Below the pieces are notes generated by a model. That model searched no databases, was not told the DNA's origin, and saw only the letters and a list, made by a program, of their open reading frames with translations. 58,000 nucleotides of DNA from Adiantum capillus-veneris. Lineage: Eukaryota; Streptophyta; Polypodiopsida; Polypodiales; Pteridaceae. Below are positions 25,952 through 36,431 of this stretch, piece after piece. The translations under genes were made by a program, and so were the position numbers. The stretch is from positions 97,570,612 through 97,628,611 of the forward strand of contig CM043945.1 in the NCBI GenBank assembly GCA_014529385.2, written 5' to 3'. The number at the start of each line of letters is the position of its first letter. The stretch's first letter is position 1.

Positions 25952-26538
25952 CACGATATATGTGGTTCACCCAATGTGGGCTACGTCCACGGGAAAGCAG
26001 CCACTCAATGGCTTTAGTACTTCAAAACAAGAAGTAGTTTACAAAGGGATTATACCTTTAATAGAGCTCCCTGCTTGCTTCACTCTCACCACCTCACACT
26101 CACCTTGTTGCATCAACTTCACACTATGAAATGTGTATACAAATGGCCTCCTTTTATAGGCCAAAAGGGCTTCCCTTTCTCATGAGAGGCAGCCATGTGT
26201 AGCCGCCCTTGTGTAGATAAGTCCAAATGAGACCCTCCAATCCGCCCATGTGTGGCCGCCATTGAGAAGACAAGTTTGCTTTTGAATTCGGCCACCGGTC
26301 ATTGACTTCCGACCACCGGCCAACCGGCCAACCGACCGGTCGTTTTCCGACCACTTTTCGACCTCCGTCCGGCCATAATATTCCGGCGAAAAGGAATATC
26401 CTGGGCCGTGAAAATTTTGGTTTCTGGCGAGTGATTCTCCTTCACGCACGATGACTTCTCCTCATAATGGGGGCCTTACAAATGTGCGTTTTTTACCACA
26501 GAAAATTACAAGGGGTAAATCAGACTCCATACTTAACA
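25832..26538 (-). repeat. Copia-B 5' LTR
   Basis: 707 bp, plus strand TGTTAGGAAATATG to CTTAACA. Contains (GA)n at 25921-25947, a TATA box (cttttata, minus strand, 26151-26158) and the GGCC-rich block at 26285-26380. It is shorter than the 3' LTR because it lacks that copy's internal duplication. Confidence 0.93.
26151..26158 (-). promoter_or_regulatory. TATA box of Copia-B 5' LTR
   Basis: TATAAAAG on the minus strand preceded by 'ttttggcc', identical in context to the Copia-D LTR TATA boxes. Transcription would start a few tens of bases downstream, near the 'cacattt' run. Inferred from sequence only. Confidence 0.6.
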
Positions 26539-26543
26539 CATTG

Positions 26544-26891
26544 TCTGCAAATGGGTCTAGAGTGAGGATTTTGAGTGTAAAGGCTTTGGGGCAGGTGTAT
26601 CCTAGTGAGGGGATGGTGTTCCTTAAGTTTTGTACGATTCTGGTATGGTTTAGTGAGTTTCCTTCCGTTTGTGTGTATGTGGGTTAAGTGGTGTAGTTGA
26701 GAGCAGTGACATTCTAGATTGTGGTTTGATTAGCCTTCTAGAGTGTTGTTTGCATGGGATGGTCTCAGCTTGACAAGCTAAAGAGATTGCCTCCGTGCGC
26801 CTATCGTGTCATCTATGTCCTTGATTGACATTATGTTGATTTAGGTTGTGTTGCATGCACTTTATGGGTGGTGTGATTTGATCCCGCAACA
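26544..26891 (+). repeat. Diverged alpha-family LTR, 3' end
   Basis: Continues the LTR of 14321-14568 after Copia-B. The last 150 bases align without gaps in places with LTR-B's last 125 ('gcctccgtgcgcct..gtccttgattgacatta' against 'gcttccacgcgctt..gtccttagctgacatta'), differing mostly by C/T and G/A transitions. It ends CCCGCAACA and is followed immediately by a primer site, so this is a 5' LTR. Identity to LTR-B is much lower than LTR-A's. Confidence 0.62.
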
Positions 26892-26910
26892 TTGGCGCCG
26901 CTACCGAGGA
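26892..26910 (+). other. Primer-binding site of TGGCGCC type
   Basis: TTGGCGCCGCTACCGAGGA directly after an LTR-like ...CAACA end. This resembles the primer sites of Tat/Athila-type Gypsy elements (TTGGCGCCGTTGCCGGGGA as I remember it) and is unlike the initiator-Met sites of the Copia and LARD elements here. The tRNA partner is not certain. Confidence 0.75.
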
Positions 26911-29037
26911 TACAAGGACTTAGGTAGGTATTCCTACTAACACTCATGTGATGGTTGCTTGCTTTATTTTTGGCTAAAGAAAGCATTTTTTTAAAGTGGG
27001 TCTGAAAGAGGTTATTCCAAGATCAAGTGGATAACCAGGAAGCGTGTATCTTGTTGAGGGTTTGCGACTAGGTAGTATTAGTTGTAGATTAGAGTAGTTC
27101 TTGGTGGTCGAGTGATTTGTGAGGTGATAAAAGCGTTTGCTAGTTCGCATGTGGCAGAATTTGACTGCACCAGTGTGTTTAGAAGGTGGGTTTTACTCTA
27201 AATACGCATTGAGACTAAAGTTTTGACCAAAAGAAGAAGTGTCAAAAATGGATAAAAGAGAAAATGATGATTTTGAACACATTTTTGCATGAAAATTGGT
27301 AGAAGTGCTTGTAAACTAGCGATAGAGACTTGGGGATGCATGTGAATGAATTTTGTCCAATAATTCATCACCAAACATCATACGTGTATGATGTCTGAAG
27401 GGTGATTCTGGCAGGAAAAATGAACTTTTGACATTATACCCATCTTCTGCATGTTGTGTTGAGCACATACACCAAATTTCATTTCATTTGGGGTTACAGA
27501 TTGAGAATTGAGAATACTTTACTCTTTCACGGTATTTTCTTCTCAAAATTGGTGATTTTGTCCAATTTTGACATCCAAAATTTGTTGTAATCACATATTC
27601 TTGTTGTATTCATAGCACCTAGGGTAGAAACAGAAGTCCATTCTGACCACTTGGACATTATATGCGTACAATGTCTTAGAGGCCAGATATGAGGTCAAAA
27701 GTTACAATTGAGTGCACGCTTGTGATGTAAAGCATTTAGGAAGCATATGGGCCAAATTTCATTAAATTTGAAGCAATTTTGCGCTTGTAAAGACCACAGA
27801 CACATCTAAGCAAAGTGATTGCTTAAAGTGATCATAACTTGCTCAAAAAGGGGTCAAAATTCAGTTTCGAAACTTGTTGTGAGTTACCACTATAGAGAGG
27901 AACCTCTAAAGTGAAATTCACTTCATTCTAACCAATTAGACATTATACGTGTATCTAAAGGGCACTTTTAGGGACCAAAATTGAGATATGAGCATACCAT
28001 GGTGTTAAGCACCACAAGACAAGCTCACATACCAAATTTTGTTAAAATCTTAGCACATAGACATTATACGCGTATAATGTCTCATGCCAAGAGCTGAAAG
28101 TCAAAATTTCACTTTTGACCACATAGGAGGGTTGGAAATGATGTTTTAAGCCTGTCTGTAAAATTTTATGTCATTCTAAGCCAAAAGATATTATACGCAT
28201 ATAATGTATTAGTGGACAAATCTGGGTCAAAACAGTCCATTGGACATACCTCAGTGTCCTAGAGCATAAAAGAAGTCCCTATCCAAAATCTCATTGCATT
28301 TGGGCTTGTAAAGGCCAAAAGATAGAGCTCGACAAATTCACACTTGTATTGATCATAGCTTGCCCAAAAAATGTCCAAATTTAATTCTGAAAGTTGCTAA
28401 GAGTTTCTTGAGTGATAAGGAATCATTGGGATAAAAATCACCTCATTCTTCCACAAAAGACATTATACGCATATAATGTCTCAAGTGTCAAAATAAAGGT
28501 CAGAATCACAAACTGAGACTTGCAGTGGGTAGAAGACATCAAGGGGAGTCTACAATTTAAGTTTCGAGAAAATATGAGTGAGGAGACATTATATGTGTAT
28601 AAGGTCTCCAAGTATAGGTTGAGTAAAAAAAAAAAAAAAGTTTTGGCCATAACTTGAGCTTCCGGTATTGGATTCAAAAACTTTTTTTATCAAAACAAAG
28701 CTCCAAAGTATCTCTACCACTTTCTGTGTAAACCCTGAACAACAATTACAGACCCCTACAGGGTCACTCATTGTTAGTCAACGCTCAAAAAAACATCATT
28801 TAAGGCCTCAGAATGCATCTGCAAGTTAGGGGTGTCCAAAAGTGAGAATTTTGAAAAAAAAAAGTCTCGGTTTTGGACATAGTTGCGACTTTTTCCTAAC
28901 CAAAACACTTGAAAACGGTAGACTAAGTCTATTCACATCAAGCTAGAGCTCTTAAGCCCAAAAATAATGTATATTTAGATTCAAACTCAGCTTACACGAG
29001 CTTCAAGATCCCAACAATAGAGGAGCATCCGCCCATA
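26911..29037 (+). other. Alpha leader (untranslated) with palindrome array 1
   Basis: 2.1 kb between primer site and gag with no coding frame. From about 27200 it is a decayed array of related paragraphs, each with a phrase like 'cataccaaatttcattt.atttg' and a roughly 24-bp palindrome, spaced about 115-290 bp apart. The leader is unusually long for a Gypsy element and consistent with giant Tat/Ogre-like elements, but that classification is inference. Confidence 0.65.
27375..28608. repeat. Palindrome array 1: seven copies around core CATTATACGCGTATAATG
   Basis: Copies at 27375-27394, 27654-27675, 27939-27956 (right arm truncated), 28059-28082 (perfect 24 bp), 28187-28208, 28458-28481 and 28583-28608. 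All keep the ATAC..GTAT centre; deviations are mainly CpG to TpG/CpA in the central GCGT. Flanks are usually 'a/gGA' and 'TCt'. Each is self-complementary, so it could be a dimeric protein site or an RNA hairpin. No known element motif comes to mind. Confidence 0.85.
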
Positions 29038-30006
29038 ATGGATATTCCAAACTTGCAGTTGATAAATATCAATCTTGTTGAGAGAGTTTGGAGGATAGGT
29101 CATGAGAGTGAAGGAGTGTATAGATACGTTGACGGCAGTGAGGTCGACCTTTATAGGTGCTTAGAGCCCTACCCAGAAGATCTGACAAATTACAAGCTCT
29201 TATATGTCTATACATATGGAGTCGACTACCAATGGAAATCTATAGTGGTTGACAAGTATGGAAGAGAATACAGAGTTGTGCAAAGCACAAATCCATGAAT
29301 TGCATTAGACATAGGTGGATATTTAGTCAATGAAGGACCACAGATACCTCCACCAAACACAAGGATTCCAACAAGAATTCCAAAAAGGAAGCCACCTAGA
29401 ATCCCTTCTAGAGCGATAATGAGAGATGAAGTGATCACAAAGATGGTAGACATGCCTCCTCAAGGGAATATCCCTAATGGACCAACCTCCAACATAACAA
29501 CTAATCCCTTTGAAGAAGTACCTAGGCATGATAGAAGGCCTAAAGCAAGAGAAGGATTGGCAGATTCTATAGCTAGACTTGTAGACAATCGGCGAGTTAG
29601 ACCATCCCAGATCCAGAAATGGGTAAACAAGAAATACACCGAAGATAAAGATCTGAGAGATCGCGTAGCAATTTTTAGAACAATAATTAGAGCAGAGGAA
29701 GTTTCATATTTTGCAACACAGTTTGCGGGATTTGGACTGACTTTGGAAGATGACATGGCTACATGGTTCAACTCAGTGGAAACACGTGATTTTGAGACTC
29801 TAGACGAGATCTTTGAGGAATTCATTGAAGAACTCTTGCAGAAAGGCATAGCTCATAATACGGTCTTGCAAGTCCACAAATTCAAACAGAAAGAGGGTGA
29901 ATCAGTACGCAAAGTGGCATTACGTCTCAAGAGATACATCAAGTTTTGTTCGAGAGCGGAACTACCTATGCAAGCACAGTTGTATCAACAAGAACATAGC
30001 AGATAA
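29038..30006 (+). pseudogene. Alpha gag
   Basis: ATG 29038 opens an 86-codon stretch ('VERVWRIGHESEGVYRYVDG', 'KLLYVYTYGVDYQWKSIVVD') ended by TGA at 29296. The same frame then continues to 30006: proline/arginine-rich segment, 'PSQIQKWVNKKYTEDKDLRD', and a Retrotrans_gag-like block 'TLEDDMATWFNSVETRDFET', 'LDEIFEEFIEELLQKGIAHN', 'HKFKQKEGESVRKVALRLKR'. The single in-frame TGA is probably a CGA-to-TGA mutation. No zinc knuckle follows; the frame ends at 30006 and the expected protease and polymerase are absent before 30420. Confidence 0.75.
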
Positions 30007-30420
30007 GAACATAGCAGATATGAATCACTCAAGGAAGGGGGGATCATCATCAACCAAAATTCATAGAAATCTAAATCTCGGCCTAGAAGACAAAGCTGAA
30101 GACAAGCCTAGCAATTATATTTCACATGGTCGTGTCAAGGGACGACATGAAATAGGAAGAGGTAATGTTAGCCAGATTCAATACACGGGTGCCCACCTAG
30201 CCAAACACCACATTTTTAATGTATTTGTACTCTATTATTTTTTTGAGCTAGTGTAGCTACACTGTGTGTAAATTCTTGATCCCAGAGTAGTAGCTCGATT
30301 CCTTGAGCTGTAATTCTATCATGATATGTGTAAAGGCTCATGTGAGCCAGCCACTGGCCATTTAGAAATCCTTGGGTATAAAATTCAACTTTAATGTAAA
30401 AAGAGGCTTATCTTCTGAAA
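30007..30420 (+). repeat. Junction replacing alpha pol, containing the 130-bp repeat copy 2 (30297-30420)
   Basis: 30007-30296 is low-complexity coding-like sequence (Ser/Lys/Asn rich) without recognisable domain. 30297-30420 is a copy of 13172-13303. Immediately after it the integrase reading begins in mid-domain. Protease, RT, RNase H and the integrase N-terminus are therefore missing, with this repeat at the joint. Confidence 0.72.
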
Positions 30421-31811
30421 GACATAGGAAATCAGCATCATACCATCCACAAGCCAATGGGCAAGCTGAGGCCACAAATAAAACACTATGCACGGTTCTC
30501 ACTAAAATCGTGTCAGACTCAAGAACAGATTGGGATCAGCAACTACACTCAACACTATGGGCATATAGGGTAGCTTACAAAACATCAATAGGAACAACAC
30601 CATACAACATGGTGTTTGGCCTAAATGCTATACTACCCATAGAGTTTTTGATCCCAACTCAACGAGTAGCAACAATCTTGGAATAGACAGGGCATGAGCT
30701 CTCTTCAAGGATTGATGATCTTGAAAAGCTAGATGAACTCCGCTTGCGAGCTGTCGCTTCAATCTATGCTAAAAAGAGAAGACAAAAGGAATTTTTTGAC
30801 AAACATGTGCGTACCAACGAGTTCAAAAGAGGTGATTACGTACTTGTTTATACCTTGAAGCAACATGCCAAGAAACTTAAAAAGCGAGGGATGGGACCAT
30901 TTGTGATTAGTGATCTATCACAAAGTGGAGTTGTCAAGCTTGCTACATTAGCAGGTGAAGAAATGCCAAACTGGATTAGTGGATGTCGACTGAGGATGTA
31001 TCATCTACCACTCACACAGGAAATGCTCCAACAAATTCATCAAGGAAAACAACGAATGAAGGAAAAAGAGAGAGTACGGGAGGAAGCTCAAGCCGAAGCA
31101 CGAGAACACATTGCAAAAAGACGGCTTCTGCGAAAACAGCAGAAAAGTGGAGCACCATTGCGAATCAATGCCATTCGACTGACTGAGTTGGAGGAGGATA
31201 CAATGGAGCCAATAATTACAGTCAAAGTAGGCAACAATCAAGTTGAATCAAGAGCTTTGCTTGATTCGGGTGCTCAAGCAAATTTGATCTCGTACGGATT
31301 ATACCAACAGCTCAAAGTCACAGATCAACTTCATCCTACTCCCCAAGTGCTGGAAAGTAGCACATCACACCCATTGACAACATTGGGATGGACTATATTG
31401 CATGTACAGATACATCAATATATCTATCCACACAAATTCTATGTGGTGACAGATGAAAGCACAGAACAGCCAATGACGCTAGGGCAACCTTGGCAAAAAG
31501 CATACAATGTCCAGATAGATTGGAAGGCAAAGGCGGTCAAAATTCAACATGAACATGAACAACAGGTGATAGCTTTTGCTCAGCAATACCACCATGCTCA
31601 AATGCAAGCCATGCAATCACTGGCAATAGAGCCAAAAACACGAATGCCATCAATGAACAACAGGAAAACCGAGACCAAATATCAGGTAAAAGCCAACCAT
31701 GCTAATTACAGACAGATGAAGTCACCGGCCACAATGCAAAAATCTAGGCTACCAAAACAAGGTAAACAAGTATGGATGCAAAAGGATAGAAATGCAAAAA
31801 CAAAAATGTAA
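30421..31811 (+). pseudogene. Alpha integrase C-terminal half followed in frame by an aspartic protease
   Basis: Integrase begins 'SASYHPQANGQAEATNKTL' (catalytic glutamate in NGQAE) and 'LWAYRVAYKTSIGTTPYNMV'. A TAG at 30684 is the only stop. Then 'MGPFVISDLSQSGVVKLATL' (GPY/F module) and a charged Lys/Arg/Glu linker. From about 31200 comes a complete retropepsin-like domain: 'VESRALLDSGAQANLISYGL' with the DSG triad, a flap region, and 'MTLGQPWQKAYNVQIDWKAK' corresponding to the C-terminal (I)LG motif. A Gln/Lys-rich tail follows. Gypsy elements normally place protease before RT, so a protease C-terminal to integrase in the same frame is unusual. Confidence 0.83.
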
Positions 31812-31866
31812 CAAACGTATTCCAACAAAGCAGACGGTTCGACCCCAAACCAAGGACATAAACTGA

Positions 31867-32229
31867 ATGTGGATCCCAAAGAAAATTCTTAGACATAACC
31901 CAAATTTCACCCACATTTGGATACCAAAGCAAAAGCAACTACCTGCAGTACAAGCAACAATGGAAGACAGACAGCTGCATTTCAAAAAGGAGAACCGACA
32001 TAAGTGGATGCCGATGAAAGACAAACCAGTGGTAAACAAGCCAGAGCCAAAACACCTACAAAAAGAAGCAGCAACACAATACCAATGGAAAGTCAAGGCC
32101 ATAAGGCCCATAGCCATTACATTCTGGCCAATTCTATCCTTAGACACAGCTACGACTCCATCAACAGTGTCGGCAAAGCAATTGCCTTTTGCCAAAAAGA
32201 CAATTAAACAGAGAGCAGTAGAGTTATAG
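31867..32229 (+). pseudogene. Lys/Gln/Pro-rich tail of the alpha integrase-protease ORF
   Basis: A 120-codon open frame, one frame off the preceding ORF, with repeated 'PKQKQ', 'KENRHKWMP', 'KPEPKHLQ' style basic segments like those ending the previous frame at 31811. Most likely the same tail after a frameshift near 31810-31860. No domain. Confidence 0.45.
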
Positions 32230-34040
32230 CTGTCACTTGCAAAGAAAGCAGGAAACCTCGAAGGCAAATGCCAATAAGCATTTTGCTTATTCCCTTCTCT
32301 TGCACAACATTAATTTTTCCATGCATTGACAGAGTATGCATAAAATAGAGCCACATTAATCGGCCAGGCATTAGCACAACTTTTTCAACCTATGCACGGC
32401 ACATACTCCGAGGCAAAACCTTGTCATCCGGGAGGACTCCGGCTAGGAGGGGGGGAGGCATTCTAGAGGCACTCTCAAATGCGGAACCAATAACAAAAAC
32501 AGCAAAAAAGGGCATGATTTTTGACTATTTTAAGGGTTGACGTTTGATTGCAAAATTTTCTTTAGTAACCCAAGCACATATGCCCTTATACAGCATGAAT
32601 CTATAGGTATAGGGGGCCAAACGCCAAATCAAGCCCCTAGGTGTGTGTATATAAGTAGAAATAGCCATTTTTCGAGCAAAATATTGGTAAAACGGAGAAA
32701 TCCGGCCATAAAAATTGCATGTGAGTGTATATAGTGTGTTGTGGTGATGTTTATGATTTATTATGATTTTTGGGGATTTTCTGGGTTTGATTTGCTATTT
32801 TTCTTTTAATTTTGCTAATTTTTGGTAGAAAAACTTCAAAAATACAAAAAGCAGGTGAAAAACAGTCGTAATGAAAAACAAAAAATATGGGGATGACCAG
32901 AGACTAAAGGACAACCTATGGTACAATGCGGGTGCAATTATGAGACTGGAGCGGGAAGCGTGTTTTGGCCAGGTTTTGACCGAAATGCCAAATTTCTGGC
33001 AAATAGAGCAAACGGAGTCCAGATCAAGAAATTTTTGAGCCTAAACCGCATCTTGCAAGAAGATAGGAGCACATGTCAAATTTCATGAAAAGTGGTTCGG
33101 GGACCTCCATTATAAGAAATTTTCACCCCATTTTTAGCTCATTCTCACCATTGACCTTGTGGAGAGAGCTTCTACCACCTAGAGCGGATCGACCTTCCAG
33201 CAGCTTCTACGACATGAGAGGTAGGCTCACCACCTTGAGCTTTTCGTGCATGTTTGTCATTATGTCGCGAAAACTAGCGTAGAGGTCACACACAAAGCGA
33301 GCGGTAGAGACCTGCAAGTAGAGACGGCGGCCTAACGGCTAACCCGAAAGCAACAAGACTTCATCGGCAGCTTACCCTAGTCTAGGAGACCAGTCCTGGA
33401 TAGCCAAAGGCAGTGGGAAACCATCAAGAAAAACCCTAATTCCCAAAAACCCGCAAGAGGCCACCAAATGGGAAATCGGCGAAACGGCGACCAAATGCTA
33501 CCAAAATTCATGGATAGGAGCATCTTGACATGCTCGACAAGTCCATATGACCCGCATGACCAAAAAGTGACTCGAAGCGGCACTAAACCTCAGAAACGGC
33601 ATCAGACACACAAAGCGTCAAAATGCACTTGCGGCCAAACCGCAAGTCCATTTGCCACCAAACTTCACGAGCGGCTTTCCTAAACCATCAACAACCAAGT
33701 CCTATGGTGGAAGACCACCACAAATCATCAAAGGTATGTAAACGCAACCATGGGTGCTTCTAGAGCAACAAATTGCCAAATGGAGCTCCGGTGAAGCCAA
33801 AGTCGACAAAAACCATACGGCAAGGATCCCCAAGGGATTGGGAAGCTATGGAGACCAACATCGAAAAATTTCATCGCCAAAAACCACTCCAAAAGTTAGA
33901 AAACGGCTCGGAGGCTCTGAAGTCCGCATAGGGAGTTATACTCTATCCATTTGACTTTTTTGTTGAAATTAGGCTCAAAAGGGACTTAGGGAGGCAAAGG
34001 GCAAGCACTGGGAGCACTAGCACTGAAAAAAAATCACCAG
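32230..34040. other. No gene seen; contains an internal polypurine tract at 32445-32458
   Basis: AGGAGGGGGGGAGG at 32445-32458 resembles alpha's 3' polypurine tract (50681-50696), but no LTR start follows it. The rest has no recognisable ORF. 33060-33960 is somewhat GC-richer and lacks homology I can recall. Confidence 0.5.
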
Positions 34041-34350
34041 GAGACATCCTACGCGTAGGATGTCTCAAGGGCACTTTTTGGCACAAACCTCATCAATTTT
34101 TGTCATGCACATGTTCTGAATGACATTTACAAGCCATACACCAAGTTTCATCACATTTGGACCAAATTTGACCTCATATGCATGGAAAAACGCAAAGTTA
34201 GGGCATAGAGGAAATAATGGGCCATTGACCTACCAAATCTTGTCCAAATCTCATGAAACTTGCACAACACATTCACATACACATCAGCAAACAATCTGTG
34301 TGGTCAGGGAGTCAAAATGATCAAAAAGACATCCTACGCGTAGGATGTCT
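34041..34350. repeat. Palindrome array 2, left part: core CATCCTACGCGTAGGATG
   Basis: Perfect palindromes at 34041-34066 (26 bp) and 34327-34350 (24 bp), about 286 bp apart. A third copy begins at 34612 and is split by the CACTA element (continuing at 41245-41264). The core shares ATC/ATT, TAC, GCG and TA with array 1 but differs at paired positions on both arms, so self-complementarity is preserved. Confidence 0.88.
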
Positions 34351-34639
34351 AATGGACCTTTTGGCATGAAAGGGATGTTTTTTTTATTTCAGATCTAATT
34401 ACCTTATCATCAAGAGCCCATATGTCAAGTTTGAAGCCATTCTAATCACTTTTGACCCCCAACACCTTCAAGATACACTTTTTGAGCCCAAAAACACCTC
34501 ACAGAGCCCTACAAGCATCAAATCTTATCCAAATTCAGATCCAAGAACATGGCCATGTTCCATAGGCCAAGGACAACCCACAGAACAGGTTTCATGCAAT
34601 TCTGATGAAAAAGACATCCACTACAAGAGGTTCTTCATA

Positions 34640-34810
34640 TTAGCGACGCTCACACAGCGACGCTCAAAAAAAAATTTCCCGGCGTCGCTATGAGCGTCGC
34701 TATAAGCGTCGCTATGAGAGTCGCAAATTTATTTGTAAATTTGCGACGCTCATAGCGACGCTTATAGCGACGCTTATAGCGACGCTTATAGCGACGCTCA
34801 TAGCGACGCC
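34640..34810. repeat. CACTA left subterminal repeats and hairpin
   Basis: Repeated AGCGACGC units, many spaced by 12 bp ('agcgacgcttat'), in both orientations. 34682-34730 and 34735-34810 form long complementary arms around 'tttg'. In En/Spm such repeats are binding sites for the small transposon protein TNPA; the same role here is inferred. Confidence 0.85.
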
Positions 34811-34842
34811 AGCTGGGGTAAAAAAAATAACCGAGCGCGCCC

Positions 34843-34871
34843 AAAAACTCAGATCTCAGATCTGAGTTTTT
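34843..34871. repeat. Perfect 29-bp palindrome
   Basis: Arms AAAAACTCAGATCT and AGATCTGAGTTTTT around a single C. It lies between the left subterminal repeats and the (AC)n tract of the CACTA element. Confidence 0.9.
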
Positions 34872-34917
34872 CGGCGCCCTCAAGCAAAGAGCAGGTAACG
34901 CTCTCCCTCACTCTCTC

Positions 34918-34939
34918 TCTTTCTCTCTCTTTTTCTTCT

Positions 34940-35001
<62 letters not shown>

Positions 35002-35127
35002 GAGGAGAGGAAGGAGAGCCAGGTATGCTCCTTCCCTCTCCTCATTCTCATGTTCCCTTCCCCTCTTTCTCTCTCCCTCTCTTTCTCTCTCACACACACA
35101 CATACACACACACACACAGTGTTTTGT

Positions 35128-35158
<31 letters not shown>

Positions 35159-35395
35159 AACAAAAACAAAAACGCACACACACATACATAAACAAAGAAT
35201 GCACACACATTGAGAGAGAAAAAGAGAGAGAGAGCATGCATAAACAAAAAACGCACGCATTGAGAGAGGAAAAGAGAGAGAGAACATGCATAAACAAAAA
35301 ACGCACACATTGAGAGAGGAAAAGAGAGAGAAAACATGCATACGATCCAAAAAAACGCACACACATTGAAAGAGAAAGAGAGAGAAACTAATTTA
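34918..35395. repeat. Microsatellite cluster (TC)n, (AC)n, (GA)n and a short tandem array
   Basis: (AC)n at 34942-34999, (TC)n and (GA)n around them, then a roughly 58-bp unit ('gcatgcataaacaaaaaacgcac..ttgagagag') present about three to four times between 35200 and 35380. Long open frames through it encode only Cys-Val, Ser-Leu or Arg-Glu repeats and are artefacts. Confidence 0.88.
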
Positions 35396-36317
35396 ACGTC
35401 GTAGGAAACTAATTAAAATTAAAAGACCTAAAGATCTAACCGACGAGGAGTTGAACTAAAGACCTATTATTCAAGAGGGAAATGGCATAATCAATCTATC
35501 ATACTTGGCATGGGTGATAGAAAGGTTATACCGTTTATCTCTTTTTATTGGCACACACATCCACACACGCGTACACACACAAGAAGAAGAGAGTTATAAC
35601 GTCGTAGGAAACTATCTTAAAAGACGTTAAAGATTAGGTTATATGTAGACTTACATTAAATTAGATTTAGGTTTATTTTTAACTAGATTTACGTTTATTT
35701 AAGCTAGATTTAGATTTACGTTATATTAGATTAGATTTAGGTCTCCATAGACTGCGATGCCTGCATGAAGCGGGTGAAGAAAGCCCTCAATGGAATATAG
35801 GGTATTGCTGTCTTCACTCATGGTGGGCTCCGTCGATCCAAAAGTACTGGTGAAATGTCTTCAGAAGATAGGGAAGAAGGTGGATCTTCAGGGCGGCAAG
35901 AGTCACTACATCCCCGACACAATGACCATCTAGACAACCTCTAGTCATTAGACTTACGTTAAATTAGATTTAGCTTTATTTTTAGTTAGATTTACGTTTA
36001 TTTAGATTTACGCTTATTTACGTTAGATCAAGTCCACGCAAGAATTACTTACGGTTTAGGGTTTAGAGTTAGACGAACAGTGAAAAGATCTACTGTGAAA
36101 AGATGTTAAGATGAAGTGAAGTGCTACAGCTAGAGAAGAGGCAAAGGGATTTTGTCCACTACATGCAGTATCATGTAGACGTGGGTGTGTAGATCTCTTG
36201 TACCCACAAATATAGGTATTGACCAATAAAGACGAGATTATAACCCGGTGGTTCTGATCTCCGTGCACCTCTAGACCGAGGTGTGCGGGGATTGGACATG
36301 ACTAGAGAATGTGAGAT

Positions 36318-36369
<52 letters not shown>

Positions 36370-36431
36370 GACGAAGAATGCCAATAGAATATTAAATTTG
36401 TTGTCCAGGTTATAAGTTTTTTATCCTCATT
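35396..36431. other. CACTA 5' region outside the HMA fragment
   Basis: AT-rich, with repeated 'tagatttacgtttattta' phrases on both sides of the HMA fragment and a (GA)n tract at about 36320-36366 just upstream of the tnp2 start. It probably holds the promoter and leader; no TATA box could be chosen confidently. Confidence 0.45.
35750..35933 (+). pseudogene. Captured host gene fragment: heavy-metal-associated (HMA) domain
   Basis: One frame reads 'DCDACMKRVKKALNGI', a CxxC metal-binding motif with the 'VKKAL.GI' helix of plant HMA proteins (HIPP/HPP family). After a TAG and a shift the other frame reads 'GSVDPKVLVKCLQKIGKKVD' and 'LQGGKSH', the C-terminal 'G.VDP..VL..L.K.GKK' half of the same domain. 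The fragment is preceded by 'ccatag', which could be an old splice acceptor. It is noncoding as it stands and is not part of any transposase. It looks like a host exon picked up by the CACTA element. Confidence 0.72.

Noticed and set aside
27375-28608. CRISPR-like array of spaced palindromic repeats
   Set aside because: Spacing is irregular (115-290 bp), repeats vary, there are no cas genes, and the context is a plant retrotransposon.
34640-34810. AGCGACGC repeats as a satellite or CRISPR
   Set aside because: They lie exactly inside CACTA ends on both sides and behave as En/Spm subterminal repeats.
34849-35366. Long open frames (150-170 codons) on both strands
   Set aside because: They run through (AC)n, (TC)n and (GA)n microsatellites and encode only Cys-Val, Ser-Leu or Arg-Glu repeats; low complexity keeps all frames open.
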